Part shown: positions 1 to 8,548 of the stretch, in pieces
How positions within the stretch are numbered: the first letter of the stretch is position 1
Layout: every line of letters starts with the position of its first letter
Source of the DNA: Acinetobacter lwoffii
Lineage (GTDB): Bacteria > Pseudomonadota > Gammaproteobacteria > Pseudomonadales > Moraxellaceae
Direction: 5' to 3'
Length of the DNA stretch: 43,419 bases
Assembly: GCF_024129735.1 (NCBI RefSeq)
Contig: NZ_JAMXXK010000029.1
Coordinates: 1 to 43,419 of the forward strand
The notes under the pieces: generated by a model
Databases searched by the model: none
What the model saw: only the letters and a program-made list of their open reading frames with translations
What the model was told of the DNA's origin: nothing
Made by a program: the position numbers and the translations under genes

Positions 1-687
1 TAAATGGGTAATGTACAAGTTGCTGTAGAAGCATGTTTAGTTCGTCTGATCACAGATACGTTATAAAGTAGTTTGAGACTTTTTTAAATCCGTCAATGCG
101 TAAGTCCTATTCTATTAAGTAGGAGTTTTTATTTTGATCAAATTTAGAGTTTACAGATCGATTGCATGTAAATAGGGTAGCTTTGAAAAGCTGAGTAAGG
201 TTCTGAATATTTAACTATGCTACAAATAAAAATATGACATTTAACGTTCAGAAAATCTATTCAATAATTTTGATCCGTCCCTCTACATGATGAAGTACTC
301 AGACAAAAATATGGTTAATTGACCTTAATGAGGAGATTGAATTATCGCCAATTTTTGAAAATAACCTTTTAAAATTAGTCGTATAGATTCTATGACAGCA
401 GTTTCTTTGAATATTGCGTCCTTTTCCGGAAGTATTTTTTCATAAAAAATCATATTCGAGTTTAAATTTTGAAGCGCTTATTAGAGGTTAGGAAAGAAAG
501 TATTGAGCGGGCTATTCAATCGGAAATCGTATACTTAATAAGATATTTTTCTAGAAATCAATGAATTAAATAAAGATGATATAAATACAAAATTCTTCGG
601 ATGGCAAGCCATAAATATTCTAATCTGCTTTAAAAAAATGACAATTGAAATCTTGTATAAGTCTTCTTTTAGAAGTGTAAAAGGGTA
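1..687. other. AT-rich gene-poor region
   Basis: No convincing protein-coding gene is visible on either strand. The only in-frame trace is a 20-codon stretch at 4-66 directly preceded by a stop, too short to call. The composition is more AT-rich than the coding regions to the right and stops are frequent in all frames, consistent with intergenic or decayed accessory DNA. The neighbour to the left lies outside the window. Confidence 0.5.
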
Positions 688-715
688 TTGTCGGCTAAAA
701 AAATACTGTTATATT
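688..715 (+). promoter_or_regulatory. Predicted sigma-70 promoter for a possible small RNA
   Basis: A -35-like TTGTCG at 688-693 is followed after 16 bp by a -10-like TATATT at 710-715, which is preceded by TGT and so is an extended -10. Transcription would start near 722. No ORF with a ribosome binding site follows before the terminator at 838-862. Read by eye only. Confidence 0.45.
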
Positions 716-721
716 CAACTC

Positions 722-862
722 ATGGTAGGTCGTAAAATCAATAAGACGCTACCGATAAGTTGGACGGATCAATGACAGTTAGTTGAGTTTGATGTTTATC
801 ACCAGACAATAAATCTAGCACTAGCCATCCAACACAGAGCTCGCAGAAATGCGAGCTTTTTT
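722..862 (+). ncRNA. Candidate structured small RNA
   Basis: The segment between a promoter-like sequence and a strong intrinsic terminator is about 140 nt, has no credible ORF and shows internal pairing. GGTAG at 724-728 can pair with CTACC at 749-753. GTTGGACGG at 759-767 can pair with CCATCCAAC at 825-833 with one mismatch, closing a roughly 75-nt domain just before the terminator. I do not recognise it as 6S RNA, SRP RNA, tmRNA or another named family. It could instead be the 3' UTR of a decayed gene. Confidence 0.35.
838..862 (+). terminator. Rho-independent terminator
   Basis: Perfect 8-bp stem AGCTCGCA / TGCGAGCT with a GAAA tetraloop, followed by six T. No protein-coding gene lies directly upstream on the plus strand, so it supports a non-coding transcript. 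Confidence 0.8.
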
Positions 863-1020
863 AATGTCTGCACAATTCATTCAGTTTAATATTTTTTTTC
901 TTATAATCCATTCAGATAAAAAAGTTTACATTGCCAAATTCGCTAACATCTTGAAGATTAATCGCTTGGCTAATTATGGTATAAAAAACTGCAAATTGGA
1001 TAATGAGAGAGGAAGGAAAA

Positions 1021-1239
1021 ATGTCAAAGATGATTGATATCAAAGTGAAAGATCAATTTAGCCAAGTGACTGAAGCGAAAGCGATGCTGCGTTCCTTTGC
1101 AGAGCACAACATTCATCATGCAGCTGAGTTGGTCAAAAAAATTGAACACATCGTGGTGGATGGTGAAACCATTCTGCCGAGTATTGAGTTGTTGTTTGAA
1201 AGCCAACAATCTTCAAATATTTATCGCGTTATCGAATAA
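1021..1239 (+). CDS. Small conserved-looking hypothetical protein (72 aa)
   Basis: I do not recognise the family. The start is the ATG at 1021, because GAGAGAGGAAGG lies directly upstream with good spacing; the upstream ATG at 1003 would overlap this ribosome binding site. The protein begins MSKMIDIKVKDQF and is a short, mixed-charge soluble protein with a predicted helical middle (residues about 18-45) and no signal peptide or membrane segment. A clear intrinsic terminator follows at 1311-1340, so the gene appears to be a monocistronic unit. The function is unknown. Confidence 0.65.
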   Translation: MSKMIDIKVKDQFSQVTEAKAMLRSFAEHNIHHAAELVKKIEHIVVDGETILPSIELLFESQQSSNIYRVIE

Positions 1240-1310
1240 TTTAATCAGTGAACTTCAGATAGGTAGAAAAAAATTGAACTTATTTATCCGAAATCACCGA
1301 TTCAGCAGAT

Positions 1311-1340
1311 AAAAAACTCACCATTTAGGTGAGTTTTTTA
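1311..1340 (+). terminator. Rho-independent terminator of the 72-aa gene
   Basis: Stem AAAACTCACC / GGTGAGTTTT (1313-1322 and 1328-1337) with loop ATTTA and a T tract. Confidence 0.8.
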
Positions 1341-1463
1341 TACTTTGGTGTTTGCTAGCTTGGATACTACTGTATGCAGCTATAATCAGCTTCTGATTCA
1401 ATATCTAAGAGAAGACAACGTGATAATGGGCTTTAATTGGCCGAAGAAATATCCCATAACAAT

Positions 1464-1486
1464 AAAAAAGCTCGCTGGAGTGAGCA
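1464..1486 (-). terminator. Minus-strand terminator
   Basis: The stem at 1470-1485 (GCTC with one wobble, short TGGA loop) is flanked on the plus strand by six A at 1464-1469, which is a U tract on the minus strand. It sits just past the stop of the 118-aa gene. Confidence 0.6.
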
Positions 1487-1491
1487 AATAT

Positions 1492-1848
1492 TTAAATCTG
1501 TTTAAGCTGCAGATTCACATCATATTTTTCAAAATCTTTTAGAATCTGCACTAAAGTTTGCTGTGCGATTGTATGCTCAGGGCTTAAAGAAATTTCCTGA
1601 CGAGTCGTGCTGTCAAAACATTCAATGGCCTGGATCAGCCAATGATGCTCAATGGGACTTTTTTGAATCAACACACGGCGCGGTTGCAAGCTGTCACTGA
1701 TCTGGCGGGGAAGTACATAGGTGATCGCCAGTTGCACAAATTGCAGTTCTTCAACCGGACTTAAAAAGGTAATTACCCAATTGCCAACTTTACTCAGTTG
1801 CATGGGATTATCGAACGCATCGAATTCTAAATAATGTGACATATACAT
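1492..1848 (-). CDS. Hypothetical protein (118 aa)
   Basis: I do not recognise the family. The sequence reads as a soluble alpha/beta protein with no signal peptide, membrane segment or cysteine-metal motif: an N-terminal strand-rich half (residues 1-60, with motifs such as GNWVITFLSPVEEL) and a C-terminal helical half (about 70-118). The start may be the ATG at 1848 (MYMSHYLEF) or the second Met two codons later. It is monocistronic, with its own minus-strand terminator at 1464-1486. Codon use resembles the neighbouring chromosomal genes, so it is probably a real conserved gene of unknown role. Confidence 0.6.
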   Translation of the reverse strand: MYMSHYLEFDAFDNPMQLSKVGNWVITFLSPVEELQFVQLAITYVLPRQISDSLQPRRVLIQKSPIEHHWLIQAIECFDSTTRQEISLSPEHTIAQQTLVQILKDFEKYDVNLQLKQI

Positions 1849-2042
1849 GATCCAATCGGATGTCTATGCTCACTATATGGCGGGATTATAATTCTTTTTC
1901 TATCACGCTTAAGTCGGATATTTCGAGCTTTAAATTTTGCTTAAATATAAATATATCAAATAACCAATTAGTTATCTTAAATAATTAAAGCTGCCTCATT
2001 GTTAAACTCGCTTATTTAAGAGTTTAAAAGACTAAGATATTC

Positions 2043-2708
2043 TTATTCAGGCGCTTCATTTTGCTGCAATTGGTCTAAAGCAAAATTGATCTGCTTCAGA
2101 ATGTGATTCAATTCTTGGGGAGCAATACGGCTTTCCTGAAGGGACGTAATCCATTGCATTTGGCACAGTTTTAAACTGCGCGTATCCGGCGCCTGTAAAA
2201 TCTGATGAATTTGCTGCTTGGCCATCAAGCCACAATATTTTTGTAAGCTTTCCATCATCATATATTTAAGGTCTTCAAAAGACATAGGTTGCAGTTCAGG
2301 CAGCTTTTTTGCATGGCTTGAATCCGTTTCAGCAGATGGAATGTCCTGCGCTACTTTAATGGATTCCATCTCAGGATGGAGTTCTTTTGTCGCAGAAGCT
2401 GCTGCTATCGATGAGTCCAACGATCGGTGAATCTCGGAGTGTGCCAGGTCAACTTTTGTATCTGTTCTTGCATCAGCCTGCTTTTGACTGATGGCTACCT
2501 CGCCCGTTTCAGCTGGAATAATTAAATCCATGGCATAAAGCTGATCTAAGAGTTCGGCAGGAGCAAGCTGTTGTTTTAAGCCATCATTTAATAAGTTGAA
2601 ATCCTGGCTGCCGATCAGAACCAGTAAGCGGCGTTGGCGTGCGGTCAGTGGGATGGAGCGATCCTGTAGCACCTCGATCCCACGTTGAGTTTTATAAAAA
2701 TGCATCAT
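2043..2708 (-). CDS. Hypothetical protein with winged-helix-like N-terminus (221 aa)
   Basis: The family is not recognised. Three parts can be seen. Residues about 1-70 are compact and helix-rich (PLTARQRRLLVLIGSQDFN...), resembling a small winged-helix or response-type fold. Residues about 71-140 are polar, low-complexity and probably disordered. The C-terminal helical segment (about 145-221) contains a cysteine pair (KYCGLM, KLCQMQW) and a Gln-rich tail. There is no signal peptide or membrane span. The next gene on the same strand (ExoX-like exonuclease) ends 102 bp upstream of its start, so co-transcription is possible. A regulatory role is only a guess. Confidence 0.6.
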   Translation of the reverse strand: MMHFYKTQRGIEVLQDRSIPLTARQRRLLVLIGSQDFNLLNDGLKQQLAPAELLDQLYAMDLIIPAETGEVAISQKQADARTDTKVDLAHSEIHRSLDSSIAAASATKELHPEMESIKVAQDIPSAETDSSHAKKLPELQPMSFEDLKYMMMESLQKYCGLMAKQQIHQILQAPDTRSLKLCQMQWITSLQESRIAPQELNHILKQINFALDQLQQNEAPE

Positions 2709-2809
2709 AGCTGAATAGATTGTTGCTAAAATTCAGCTAGAGCATAGTCTGTGAAAATTACATTAATATGAAGTATTTATTAAAATACTGAGGTTTGTTT
2801 TGATAAAAC

Positions 2810-3508
2810 CTATAATGTCGTGATCGCCGTATTTTCAAGGGCCTTACGTAAATAAGGATCCAGTTCATCCTGACGCAATAGCCATTGCACATAGTCAGTA
2901 GGAAGTTCTGCAATAGCGGTGCCGCGATGTTTGCCAAAATTAATCGTACGTGGAATTCGGGCATCTTCAGAAGCATCGAATAATTCCTGCATACTGTTGA
3001 TTTTTAAATGATGCACAATATGCATCAAAATATTGGCAGTTAAAATAATATCCATATCGGCACGATGTGCTTTACGGATCATTTCACGCGCTCTTTCGCT
3101 GCCTTTGGTGATCATATAGATCAGTGCAGAAATATTGTGTGCTTCCGCATCTGGCCAGACCCGACGAGCTAAAGCCAAGGTGCAAATTGCCTTGATTTTT
3201 GAAGTATCTACGCCACATTTTTCGATGGCACGGACGTCATAATCAATATTATGGCCGATCATGTAGACGGTTTCATCAGGTAGGCGAAAGGTAGTGTAAT
3301 GCGGCTGACCTTCCAGATCCGATTCCAGAATATGATGCACGGCCATGGCAGCAAAAGAAATGGCTTCGTCACATGAATAAAGCTGATCAAACAGGCGGCT
3401 TTTATCCAGACTGATTTTATGCTCTACAATTTCGACAGGCGCATAAGCAATTTCGATGGGTTGACCATTTAAAGTATGCGTTTCGGTATCAAGAATAATG
3501 GCCTGCAT
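2810..3508 (-). CDS. exoX: ExoX-like DEDDh 3'-5' exonuclease
   Basis: Member of the DnaQ-like DEDDh exonuclease superfamily, which removes nucleotides from DNA 3' ends in repair. The ExoI motif is visible at the N-terminus (IILDTETHT, Asp7 and Glu9), ExoII as GHNIDYD, and ExoIII as the HRADMD segment with the catalytic His and Asp. After the nuclease domain (about 1-170) there is a C-terminal module (about 190-232) with INFGKHRGTAIAELP, the DUF3820-type tail also seen in E. coli exodeoxyribonuclease X. The length of 232 aa is close to ExoX (220 aa). The substrate is inferred from the family. It is divergent from the lipase gene at 3840. Confidence 0.8.
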   Translation of the reverse strand: MQAIILDTETHTLNGQPIEIAYAPVEIVEHKISLDKSRLFDQLYSCDEAISFAAMAVHHILESDLEGQPHYTTFRLPDETVYMIGHNIDYDVRAIEKCGVDTSKIKAICTLALARRVWPDAEAHNISALIYMITKGSERAREMIRKAHRADMDIILTANILMHIVHHLKINSMQELFDASEDARIPRTINFGKHRGTAIAELPTDYVQWLLRQDELDPYLRKALENTAITTL

Positions 3509-3839
3509 GTCGGAAATGTGCCTGAAAAGAGAGGAGAGTAAAATCTAACATTATTATTTTGCAACTGACAATTGAATTGCTTTATTTCTGTATTAATTGC
3601 AGGCTTTTTAACGTATGACGACTATTTGTATAGTTCTGAAAAGGGGAAATTCTCTATTTTTAAGTTTGCTGATTTCATAATAAATATAAACTGACGCGAA
3701 TTTAATAGAAAAAATAACGCATTCTTTTCTTGATATTGTTTAGATAAATTGGGAAATTACATGTAGTTTTATCGTTTGTTAAAGATAAAACCAGAAAAAC
3801 TCATTAGAGACGATAATAAATAAGATAAGGATAAGATCG
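3509..3839. other. Divergent intergenic region
   Basis: This 331-bp gap separates the minus-strand exonuclease from the plus-strand lipase and must hold both promoters. It is very AT-rich; AAGGA shortly before 3840 serves the lipase gene. I see no ORF, repeat or clear operator. Confidence 0.5.
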
Positions 3840-5084
3840 ATGAAACGTCAAGTATTGACCTGTGCTCTTCTCACATTAAGTGTAGCCTTAACTGCTTGTA
3901 ACGATGATAGTGATAATGATCGTTTTTACGAGTCCAAACCTGCTGTTCCAGTAAATAATATCGATAATCCAGTCGTGGCAACACCTGTAGCCTATACTCA
4001 AACGGATTTCTCCGGGATCGCTGACGAAAGTGTGATCATGACTTATAAGATGTTAGGAATTAATGGTAAGGAAACACAAGCTACTGCATCAGTTTTCACA
4101 CCCGAGGGAACGCCTCCAGCTACAGGCTGGCCAATTGTGGCATGGGCACATGGAACTACCGGTGTAGCTGATCAGTGTGCGCCGAGTCGAAAAGCGCTGA
4201 ATGATTATATTAAAGCCATGATTGGCGGGTTTCTCCAAGCTGGCTATATTGTAGTGGCACCTGACTATGAAGGTTTAGGAGAGCCAAGTGGAAAAGAACT
4301 TCATCCTTTCTTGAATCTGAAAAGTGAAGCTTATTCTATTACTGATGCAGTTGTGGCTGCACGAAATTATTTAGGTTCACAAGCGTCCAATCAATGGGTT
4401 GCAGTAGGGCATTCTCAAGGTGGCCAGGCAGCTTTAGGCGCTGCGCAATATGCAGCACGTGCTTCTAAGATGACCTATAAAGGTACGGTAGCTTTAGCAC
4501 CTGCTTCTAATTTTAGCCTGATTTTGTCAGGTGGTGAGACGCAAGCTGGACAAGAAACCGATCTGGGTAAAAAGATTGAAACTTTGGCGTCTTTAGATAC
4601 GTTCACGGCATTGATTACTGCCGGTTTACGTAATCCAAACCCAAATCTGCAATATAGCCAGATTTTTAAAACACCGACTGACCAGATCGCTAAGAATGCG
4701 GAAACTGATTGCTATGATGTACTGGGTAATAAATTTGGTGCTGCAATGGGACAGTATGCTCAAAATAACGGAACTTTAGAAGGATATCCTCGTACTCAAA
4801 CTAACTTTATGAGTATTCCAGTCGTAAAGAGCTTCTTGGAAAAAGATTCTCAGCCTTTACTTGTTAAAGTTTCTACGCCAGTGATTATTTATCAGGGTTC
4901 AGCAGATAGTACCGTTCCGAAAGCAGCAACAGATGTTTTGGTTGCACTCGCCAATCAGAAACAAACTTCAGTACGTTATATTACGGATGAGTCAAATGCG
5001 ACTAAATGGGATCATGGTAGCGTCTATGCACTGAATATTCCTAATATTATTTCAGATGTAAAATCTCTAATGCCAATTCAATAA
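3840..5084 (+). CDS. Lipoprotein alpha/beta hydrolase (secretory lipase-like)
   Basis: Predicted lipid-anchored esterase or lipase. The N-terminus is a lipoprotein signal (MKRQVLTCAL...) ending in the lipobox LTAC with Cys20; the following Asn-Asp-Asp tract is acidic and linker-like. The hydrolase core has an oxyanion/HG-type motif (AWAHGTTG), the nucleophile elbow GHSQGG with Ser192, a late Asp in YQGSADSTVP and a His in WDHGSV near residue 393, giving a plausible Ser-Asp-His triad. Length 414 aa fits bacterial secretory-lipase-like proteins. The start has AAGGA upstream. It is monocistronic with a terminator at 5099-5135. The substrate cannot be told from sequence. Confidence 0.8.
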   Translation: MKRQVLTCALLTLSVALTACNDDSDNDRFYESKPAVPVNNIDNPVVATPVAYTQTDFSGIADESVIMTYKMLGINGKETQATASVFTPEGTPPATGWPIVAWAHGTTGVADQCAPSRKALNDYIKAMIGGFLQAGYIVVAPDYEGLGEPSGKELHPFLNLKSEAYSITDAVVAARNYLGSQASNQWVAVGHSQGGQAALGAAQYAARASKMTYKGTVALAPASNFSLILSGGETQAGQETDLGKKIETLASLDTFTALITAGLRNPNPNLQYSQIFKTPTDQIAKNAETDCYDVLGNKFGAAMGQYAQNNGTLEGYPRTQTNFMSIPVVKSFLEKDSQPLLVKVSTPVIIYQGSADSTVPKAATDVLVALANQKQTSVRYITDESNATKWDHGSVYALNIPNIISDVKSLMPIQ

Positions 5085-5098
5085 CTTATTTTTATCTG

Positions 5099-5135
5099 AA
5101 TGGCTCATGTTTTTTTAGATATGAGCCATTTTTAT
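5099..5135 (+). terminator. Terminator after the lipase gene
   Basis: Stem ATGGCTCAT / ATGAGCCAT (5100-5108 and 5121-5129) with a T-rich loop, followed by TTTTTA. Confidence 0.75.
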
Positions 5136-5238
5136 TGCAAACTGAATAAAGTTCATGATCGAAAATTTAAAACTTCATGCTACAATACGCGCCAATCTTA
5201 GCACGGCTTAAAAGCCCTAAATCAATAGGACCTCGCTA

Positions 5239-6489
5239 ATGTTTGCCAATATCTCTATCGCTGAATTTGATCCAGAATTAGCTCAAGCAATCTCGAATGA
5301 AGATGCTCGTCAAGAAGCTCATATTGAGCTAATCGCTTCTGAAAACTACTGCTCACCAGCAGTTATGGAAGCTCAAGGTTCAAAACTTACTAACAAATAT
5401 GCGGAAGGCTACCCAGGTAAACGCTACTATGGCGGTTGCGAGTATGTAGACGTTATCGAACAATTGGCGATTGACCGTGCTAAAGAACTCTTTGGTGCTG
5501 ATTATGCTAACGTTCAGCCACATGCTGGTTCACAAGCAAACTCAGCAGTTTACTTAGCGCTTCTTAACCCAGGCGATACAGTTCTGGGTATGAGCCTTGC
5601 TCACGGTGGTCACTTGACTCACGGTGCAAAAGTAAGCTTCTCTGGTAAAACATATAACGCGATTCAGTACGGTTTAAATCCTGTAACTGGCGAGATCGAT
5701 TACGAAGAAGTTGAGCGTTTGGCGCTTGAGCACAAGCCACGCATGATCGTTGCTGGTTTCTCTGCATACAGCCAAATCGTTGACTGGCAGCGTTTCCGTG
5801 AAATCGCGGACAAAGTTGGCGCTTATCTGTTTGTTGATATGGCTCACGTTGCAGGTTTGGTTGCCGCTGGCGTTTACCCAAGCCCGGTGCAAATCGCTGA
5901 CGTTACTACGACTACGACTCACAAAACACTTCGTGGTCCACGTTCAGGTCTGATCCTTGCGAAAGCAAACGAAGAAATCGAGAAGAAACTTCAATCGGCT
6001 GTATTCCCAGGCAACCAGGGTGGTCCTTTGGTTCACGCGATTGCTGCGAAAGCAATCTGCTTCAAAGAAGCAATGGCACCTGAATACAAAGCTTATCAGC
6101 AACAAGTAGTTGTGAATGCGAAAGCAATGGCTGAAGTATTAATCGCTCGTGGTTATGACGTAGTTTCTGGTGGTACTGAAAACCACTTGTTCTTGTTGTC
6201 TTTAATCAAACAAGACATCACAGGTAAAGAAGCTGACGCTTGGTTAGGTGCTGCTCACATTACTGTGAACAAAAACTCTGTACCAAACGATCCACGCTCT
6301 CCGTTCGTCACTTCAGGTATCCGTATCGGTACACCTGCAGTAACAACTCGCGGTTTTGGCGAAGCTGAAGTGCGTGAACTTGCAGGCTGGATCGCTGACA
6401 TCCTAGATGCTAAAGGCGATGAAGCTGTTATCAACGCGGTGAAAGAGAAAGTTGCAGCGGTATGTGCTAAATTCCCAGTTTATGCATAA
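5239..6489 (+). CDS. glyA: Serine hydroxymethyltransferase
   Basis: PLP enzyme converting serine and tetrahydrofolate to glycine and 5,10-methylene-THF, the main source of one-carbon units. The PLP lysine is Lys229 in the diagnostic motif [11 protein letters not shown]. The N-terminal IELIASENY and [13 protein letters not shown] motifs and the glycine-rich [11 protein letters not shown] segment are typical. Length is 416 aa, standard for bacterial GlyA. Codon use is strongly biased, as expected for a highly expressed gene. AGGACC lies upstream of the ATG. It is monocistronic, with its terminator at 6507-6532. Confidence 0.98.
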   Translation: MFANISIAEFDPELAQAISNEDARQEAHIELIASENYCSPAVMEAQGSKLTNKYAEGYPGKRYYGGCEYVDVIEQLAIDRAKELFGADYANVQPHAGSQANSAVYLALLNPGDTVLGMSLAHGGHLTHGAKVSFSGKTYNAIQYGLNPVTGEIDYEEVERLALEHKPRMIVAGFSAYSQIVDWQRFREIADKVGAYLFVDMAHVAGLVAAGVYPSPVQIADVTTTTTHKTLRGPRSGLILAKANEEIEKKLQSAVFPGNQGGPLVHAIAAKAICFKEAMAPEYKAYQQQVVVNAKAMAEVLIARGYDVVSGGTENHLFLLSLIKQDITGKEADAWLGAAHITVNKNSVPNDPRSPFVTSGIRIGTPAVTTRGFGEAEVRELAGWIADILDAKGDEAVINAVKEKVAAVCAKFPVYA

Positions 6490-6506
6490 TCGCTTATAAA
6501 CGGAAA

Positions 6507-6532
6507 GGAGCTCCCAACCGGGAGCTTTTTTT
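6507..6532 (+). terminator. glyA terminator
   Basis: Stem AGCTCCC / GGGAGCT with loop AACC, followed by seven T. Confidence 0.9.
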
Positions 6533-6994
6533 ATAGCTGTAAAAATAACGATGTAAAAGATGTTTAGACTTGATCGGGCTTATATAGATCAATTTCCATG
6601 CCGTAAGAGATTGAGTCATCAATAAAATCATATTGAGTTTTTCTCAATCTGGCTTAAAGTCTTTTATCAACTATTTGTATTTTTAAATGCTTTAAAAGAA
6701 TGAATGCATTCGTTGCATGCTTTGCTTGAAATTATTTACAGGAATTATTTTCAGAACCTGACACTTTAAAAATAATAGGTTATTGAGCTGAAGATCATGG
6801 TAGATGAAGCGCTTGAGTGAATCCCATGTTACTGTAAGGTGGTGCTGATATAAGCGCCGTGAATGACATCATTCTTTTTATTTAAACGTTATATGGATCG
6901 GTATCATTTGAATATGGGTAAATCCTGTATTTAAAAATGCTGCTGGCGGTTGATTGATTAATTTTTCATTTATGCATTAAACAAGGTAATAAGG
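6533..6994. other. Intergenic region upstream of rnk
   Basis: About 460 bp between the glyA terminator and rnk. Stops occur in all frames and I find no ORF, RNA gene or repeat. An AAGG tract just before 6995 serves rnk. Confidence 0.45.
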
Positions 6995-7399
6995 ATGACT
7001 AAACCCAACATTATTTTATCTGAGCAAGATTTACATCGTCTGGAAACGATGCTGGAGAATCAGAGCAAGCTGAGCGAAACCATGATCCGCTTAGAGGATG
7101 AATTGGCACGTGCCGAAGTGGTCGAGCCGCAAGCGATCGCAAGCAATATCGTGACCATGCATTCCCGTGTGTTGTTGACCATTGCACCTTCTACGGAAGC
7201 TGTTGAGGTGACACTAGTTTACCCACACGAATTTAAAGGTGAAAAGGGGCAGGTCAATGTCATCGCACCGATAGGTGCAGCCATTTTGGGCTTAGCAGAA
7301 GGTCAAACCATTGAATGGCCACAACCGGATGGTAATACCATGAAAGTGACCATTGAAAAAGTGCTGTTTCAGCCGGAGAGCGAAGGGGATTATCTTTAA
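6995..7399 (+). CDS. rnk: Rnk-type GreA/GreB C-terminal domain protein
   Basis: Member of the Rnk family, RNA polymerase secondary-channel binding proteins related to GreA and historically named regulator of nucleoside diphosphate kinase. The N-terminal helical segment (residues 1-45, LSEQDLHRLETMLENQ) is followed by the FKBP-like GreA C-terminal fold (about 50-134), with VTLVYPHEFKGEKGQVNVIAPIGAAILGL matching the family core and a terminal beta strand region (KVTIEKVLFQPE). Length 134 aa equals the usual size. Because Rnk has a short coiled coil it competes with Gre factors rather than cleaving transcripts. It is monocistronic, with a terminator at 7421-7446. Confidence 0.88.
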   Translation: MTKPNIILSEQDLHRLETMLENQSKLSETMIRLEDELARAEVVEPQAIASNIVTMHSRVLLTIAPSTEAVEVTLVYPHEFKGEKGQVNVIAPIGAAILGLAEGQTIEWPQPDGNTMKVTIEKVLFQPESEGDYL

Positions 7400-7420
7400 G
7401 CCAGCGTTGGATCATCCTTG

Positions 7421-7446
7421 AAAGCCATAGCAATATGGCTTTTTTG
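7421..7446 (+). terminator. rnk terminator
   Basis: Perfect 9-bp stem AAAGCCATA / TATGGCTTT with a GCAA tetraloop, then a T tract. Confidence 0.85.
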
Positions 7447-7740
7447 TATATGGATTTTAAGTAAAACCTGGTGTTGTAAGCATTTAGATCAGATTGAATA
7501 CATTTTAAAGTTCTAAATGCTTAAAGTTAAACAATTCTCAAGATGCTACGTAGCCATTTATCTCTGTAATTGGATTGTCTTGCCAAAATCATAATTAAAA
7601 TAAAGATAAAACATGCATTTAGTTAAAGTGATGTAACGAATTTCTGGATAAATATACACAACGCAGTCTGTTTTTTTGCTACATTCGAAGATGTTCTAGA
7701 CTTCTTTGTTTCACTTTTTTTAAAGGATATCGCCTCAACC
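7447..7740. other. Intergenic region upstream of the TelA cluster
   Basis: About 290 bp, AT-rich, no ORF. AAAGGATATCG precedes the first gene of the cluster. It presumably contains the cluster promoter, but no operator could be assigned. Confidence 0.45.
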
Positions 7741-8532
7741 ATGTCGCGCTTTGAAGCTCTACCTGCCTTGACTGACATGATGCTTGATCGTGAGGAAATT
7801 CTGGCGATTAAGCGTAATGAGCTTGTGCCTGTACTGGATAATCAATATGGGCTGAATCATTATGCAGATGCTTTGATTCAGGCACAGTCCGTTCTACTGA
7901 ATGGTGTAGACCCGCACTTGACCCAACAGTTAAGCCATACCATTGAGCAATTGATTCAGGCTTTGGCAGAATCTAAAAAATATCTGAAAAAACGTAAATT
8001 TAATGCCCTACAGAAATGGCTAGGCATCGATCTGGATTATGGCTCAAGTCAGGTGGAATATTATCAACGGCTAGACCGTTTGCTCGATCAGGCCGATCAC
8101 TTAAGCCGTAAATTGCAGATTGAAATTCAGAAATCGCAGTCACGTTTTCAGCAGCTTTTGGGGTTGCGCGAACAGATGGCCAAGCACATTGTCGCAGCAG
8201 ACGAGTTTCTGTCTGAATATCCGCTATTCGTCAAAAACCAGCATCCCTTGGATAATTTTTCAGAACGCCTCTCCAAGAAAATTAATACCTTACGTACCTT
8301 GCAAAGCAGTAATGACATCGCCATTACCCAGATGCAGCTTTCGCAGCAGCTTTCCTTTAGCCTGCTGGATCGCTTTAAGGAAGCACAGCAGGTCTTGATT
8401 CCGGCCTGGCAATATCATGTCAAACAAAGCCAGACGAAACACTCGACAAGTGATCTGGAAAAACTTGATAATAGCCGTGAGAGTCTGATTAAAACGTTAA
8501 AAAAATCCCTCGAGAAACCCTCGAAAACATAA
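7741..8532 (+). CDS. Truncated TelA-like protein (263 aa), first gene of TelA cluster
   Basis: No named family is certain, but the protein looks like a shortened paralogue of the TelA protein encoded next. Both have an amphipathic helical N-terminus, a basic patch before the central coiled coil (KYLKKRKFNALQKWLG here, KKKSSGFFGNIISKFKG in TelA), a long heptad-rich middle and a matching block: LRTLQSSNDIAITQMQLSQQ, then LLDRFKEAQQVLIPAWQYHV aligns with TelA LQVLQQSAMQTLPMIRIIQS, then LVDKFYAIKNITLPAWKNQI. The copy here ends soon after that block and lacks the last ~90 residues of TelA. It is cytosolic by sequence, with no signal peptide. A 16-bp gap to telA indicates co-transcription. Confidence 0.7.
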   Translation: MSRFEALPALTDMMLDREEILAIKRNELVPVLDNQYGLNHYADALIQAQSVLLNGVDPHLTQQLSHTIEQLIQALAESKKYLKKRKFNALQKWLGIDLDYGSSQVEYYQRLDRLLDQADHLSRKLQIEIQKSQSRFQQLLGLREQMAKHIVAADEFLSEYPLFVKNQHPLDNFSERLSKKINTLRTLQSSNDIAITQMQLSQQLSFSLLDRFKEAQQVLIPAWQYHVKQSQTKHSTSDLEKLDNSRESLIKTLKKSLEKPSKT

Positions 8533-8548
8533 CAATATAAGGTGAACT

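Noticed and set aside
4..66. Twenty-codon ORF at the left edge (MGNVQVAVEACLVRLITDTL)
   Set aside because: It is preceded in frame by a stop and has no clear ribosome binding site; too short to call and not matched to a known family.
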